A DNA stretch of 5,065 nucleotides. Source: Nostoc sp. CHAB 5834. Lineage in GTDB: Bacteria > Cyanobacteriota > Cyanobacteriia > Cyanobacteriales > Nostocaceae. Shown here piece after piece: positions 4,249-5,065 of the stretch. Each line of letters opens with the position of its first letter. Positions within the stretch are counted from its first letter, which is position 1. The translations under genes and the position numbers were made by a program. The notes beneath the pieces are model-generated. The model worked only from the letters and a program-made list of their open reading frames with translations, searched no databases and had not been told where the DNA came from. The DNA lies in the NCBI GenBank assembly GCA_020829485.1, contig JAIVFU010000301.1, positions 1 to 5,065 on the forward strand, given 5' to 3'.

Positions 4249-5065
4249 ATGCGAACTGACTTGTCAGCGCCAGCGCTGCTGACTGGTGCGCCCTGGTTGT
4301 TGGCACACAAGTCGATGCTAACTGTGAATCAGCCTCGAAAAATTTCCTTGTACGGTGTTGATTATGTAATCTGGAAAGATGCCACCGGATCAATCCAAGC
4401 CCTGCCTAATGCTTGTCCCCACATGGGAGCCATGCTGTCAGAAGGCTGGTGTGAAGTCCAAAATGATGGCACAAGTACAGTCGTTTGTCCGTTCCATGCC
4501 TTGCCATTTGATGCATCTGGTTGCACCGTTTTACCTGGTTCAGGGAAGAAAACCCTGCCTCAATTGCAGCCTTTAGAACTGATGATTCAAGGAGACTTTA
4601 TCTGGTCTTATGGGGGATATGAAGCAAAGATTCCCATTCCTACAGTGCTGAATTCTATTGCAAATCAGTACTCTTTTATCGGCCATACTGCCGATCGCAG
4701 CGTTAAAACTGATTTGTTGACCATGCTGCTAAATATGCATGATTACAATCATCAAAATGGCACTCATCGGGACTTGTTTCGCATTATTGATATTGAGTTT
4801 CATCAGTTTATTGATGATGGGCATCATTCCCAGGCTTTTTATGATATGCCCACCGCGCCCTACAGTCTGGTAGAAAAGCTGAGACAGCCAGATTTATTTT
4901 TATTGCCTACCACGATTAAGGCGCATCTGGAAAATCATTTCCCGTCCCTGGTGATTTTTCACGGTGAGATGCCCTTGGGTAAAGCTGCACAGTGTCATAT
5001 CTTTGTGCCAGAAGCCGAGAATCGCACCCGAACTTATATTTTGCTGTTCGGTCAAGCATTGCATC
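4249..5065 (+). CDS. Rieske non-haem iron oxygenase, N-terminal part (runs off the window)
   Basis: The frame is open from ATG 4249 to the window end (272 codons). A Rieske [2Fe-2S] domain lies at about residues 14-125, with cluster ligands Cys56 and His58 (NACPHMGAML) and Cys80 and His83 (VVCPFHALPFD). The spacing between the pairs is 21 residues, longer than the common 15-17. The catalytic domain follows: N162-MH-D165-YN-H168-QNGT-H173 matches the D-x2-H-x4-H iron site, with Asp165 the likely bridge to the neighbouring Rieske centre and His168 and His173 as iron ligands; the third, acidic ligand would lie beyond the window. Such proteins use O2 and electrons from a reductase to hydroxylate or demethylate aromatic or other cyclic substrates. 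The substrate is unknown, and no reductase or ferredoxin gene is visible here. It is probably controlled by the divergent TetR protein. Confidence 0.9.
   Translation, partial: MRTDLSAPALLTGAPWLLAHKSMLTVNQPRKISLYGVDYVIWKDATGSIQALPNACPHMGAMLSEGWCEVQNDGTSTVVCPFHALPFDASGCTVLPGSGKKTLPQLQPLELMIQGDFIWSYGGYEAKIPIPTVLNSIANQYSFIGHTADRSVKTDLLTMLLNMHDYNHQNGTHRDLFRIIDIEFHQFIDDGHHSQAFYDMPTAPYSLVEKLRQPDLFLLPTTIKAHLENHFPSLVIFHGEMPLGKAAQCHIFVPEAENRTRTYILLFGQALH

Noticed and set aside
4379..4576. 65-residue plus-strand frame inside the Rieske gene
   Set aside because: It is out of frame with the Rieske motifs and has no ribosome binding site of its own; it is a shadow.

Overview
The window looks cyanobacterial, most likely from a filamentous, Nostoc-like genome. 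Five copies of the octamer GCGATCGC (the HIP1 site that is abundant in many cyanobacterial genomes) lie within about 3.7 kb. The haemagglutinin-repeat protein with a PEP-CTERM tail, the PDZ-S41 protease and the IS1-type zinc-ribbon remnant also fit that setting. No species can be named from the sequence alone.

Layout. (1) 1-653, plus strand: the 3' end of a large repeat-rich secreted protein of the filamentous-haemagglutinin type, ending in a clear PEP-CTERM sorting tail. (2) 702-2030, minus strand, converging on it: a membrane-anchored or exported PDZ plus S41 peptidase that keeps a candidate Ser and His but has Ala where C-terminal processing peptidases have the catalytic Lys. (3) 2031-2330: mostly non-coding, with a possible 33-residue ORF just upstream of the peptidase gene, two small inverted repeats and a short relic of the last codons of a xanthine dehydrogenase/aldehyde oxidase molybdenum subunit. 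(4) 2331-2747, plus strand: the first 133 codons of a zinc-independent medium-chain reductase (CurA/YncB/prostaglandin reductase type), cut off before its NADP-binding domain at an abrupt change to AT-rich DNA. (5) 2730 to about 3120: an AT-rich island with no recognisable gene, then a broken double-zinc-ribbon ORF on the minus strand (3165-3326). (6) 3393-4196, minus strand: a TetR-family regulator whose last ~45 residues are an IS1 InsA-like zinc ribbon, as if an insertion sequence had been captured as a C-terminal tail. (7) 4249-5065, plus strand, divergent: the N-terminal two thirds or so of a Rieske non-haem iron oxygenase, with a strong ribosome binding site, running off the window.

The only clear regulatory unit is the divergent TetR/Rieske pair. 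The 52-bp gap between the two start codons holds an almost perfect 19-bp palindrome (4202-4220), a natural candidate operator for both genes. The middle of the window (about 2166-3530) is a patch of relics: molybdo-enzyme tail, reductase head, zinc-ribbon fragment and transposase fragment. That pattern suggests repeated insertion and deletion rather than a working operon. I do not see a complete new multi-gene system. The most unusual items are the TetR-zinc-ribbon chimera, the haemagglutinin-PEP-CTERM chimera and the S41 peptidase without the dyad lysine.
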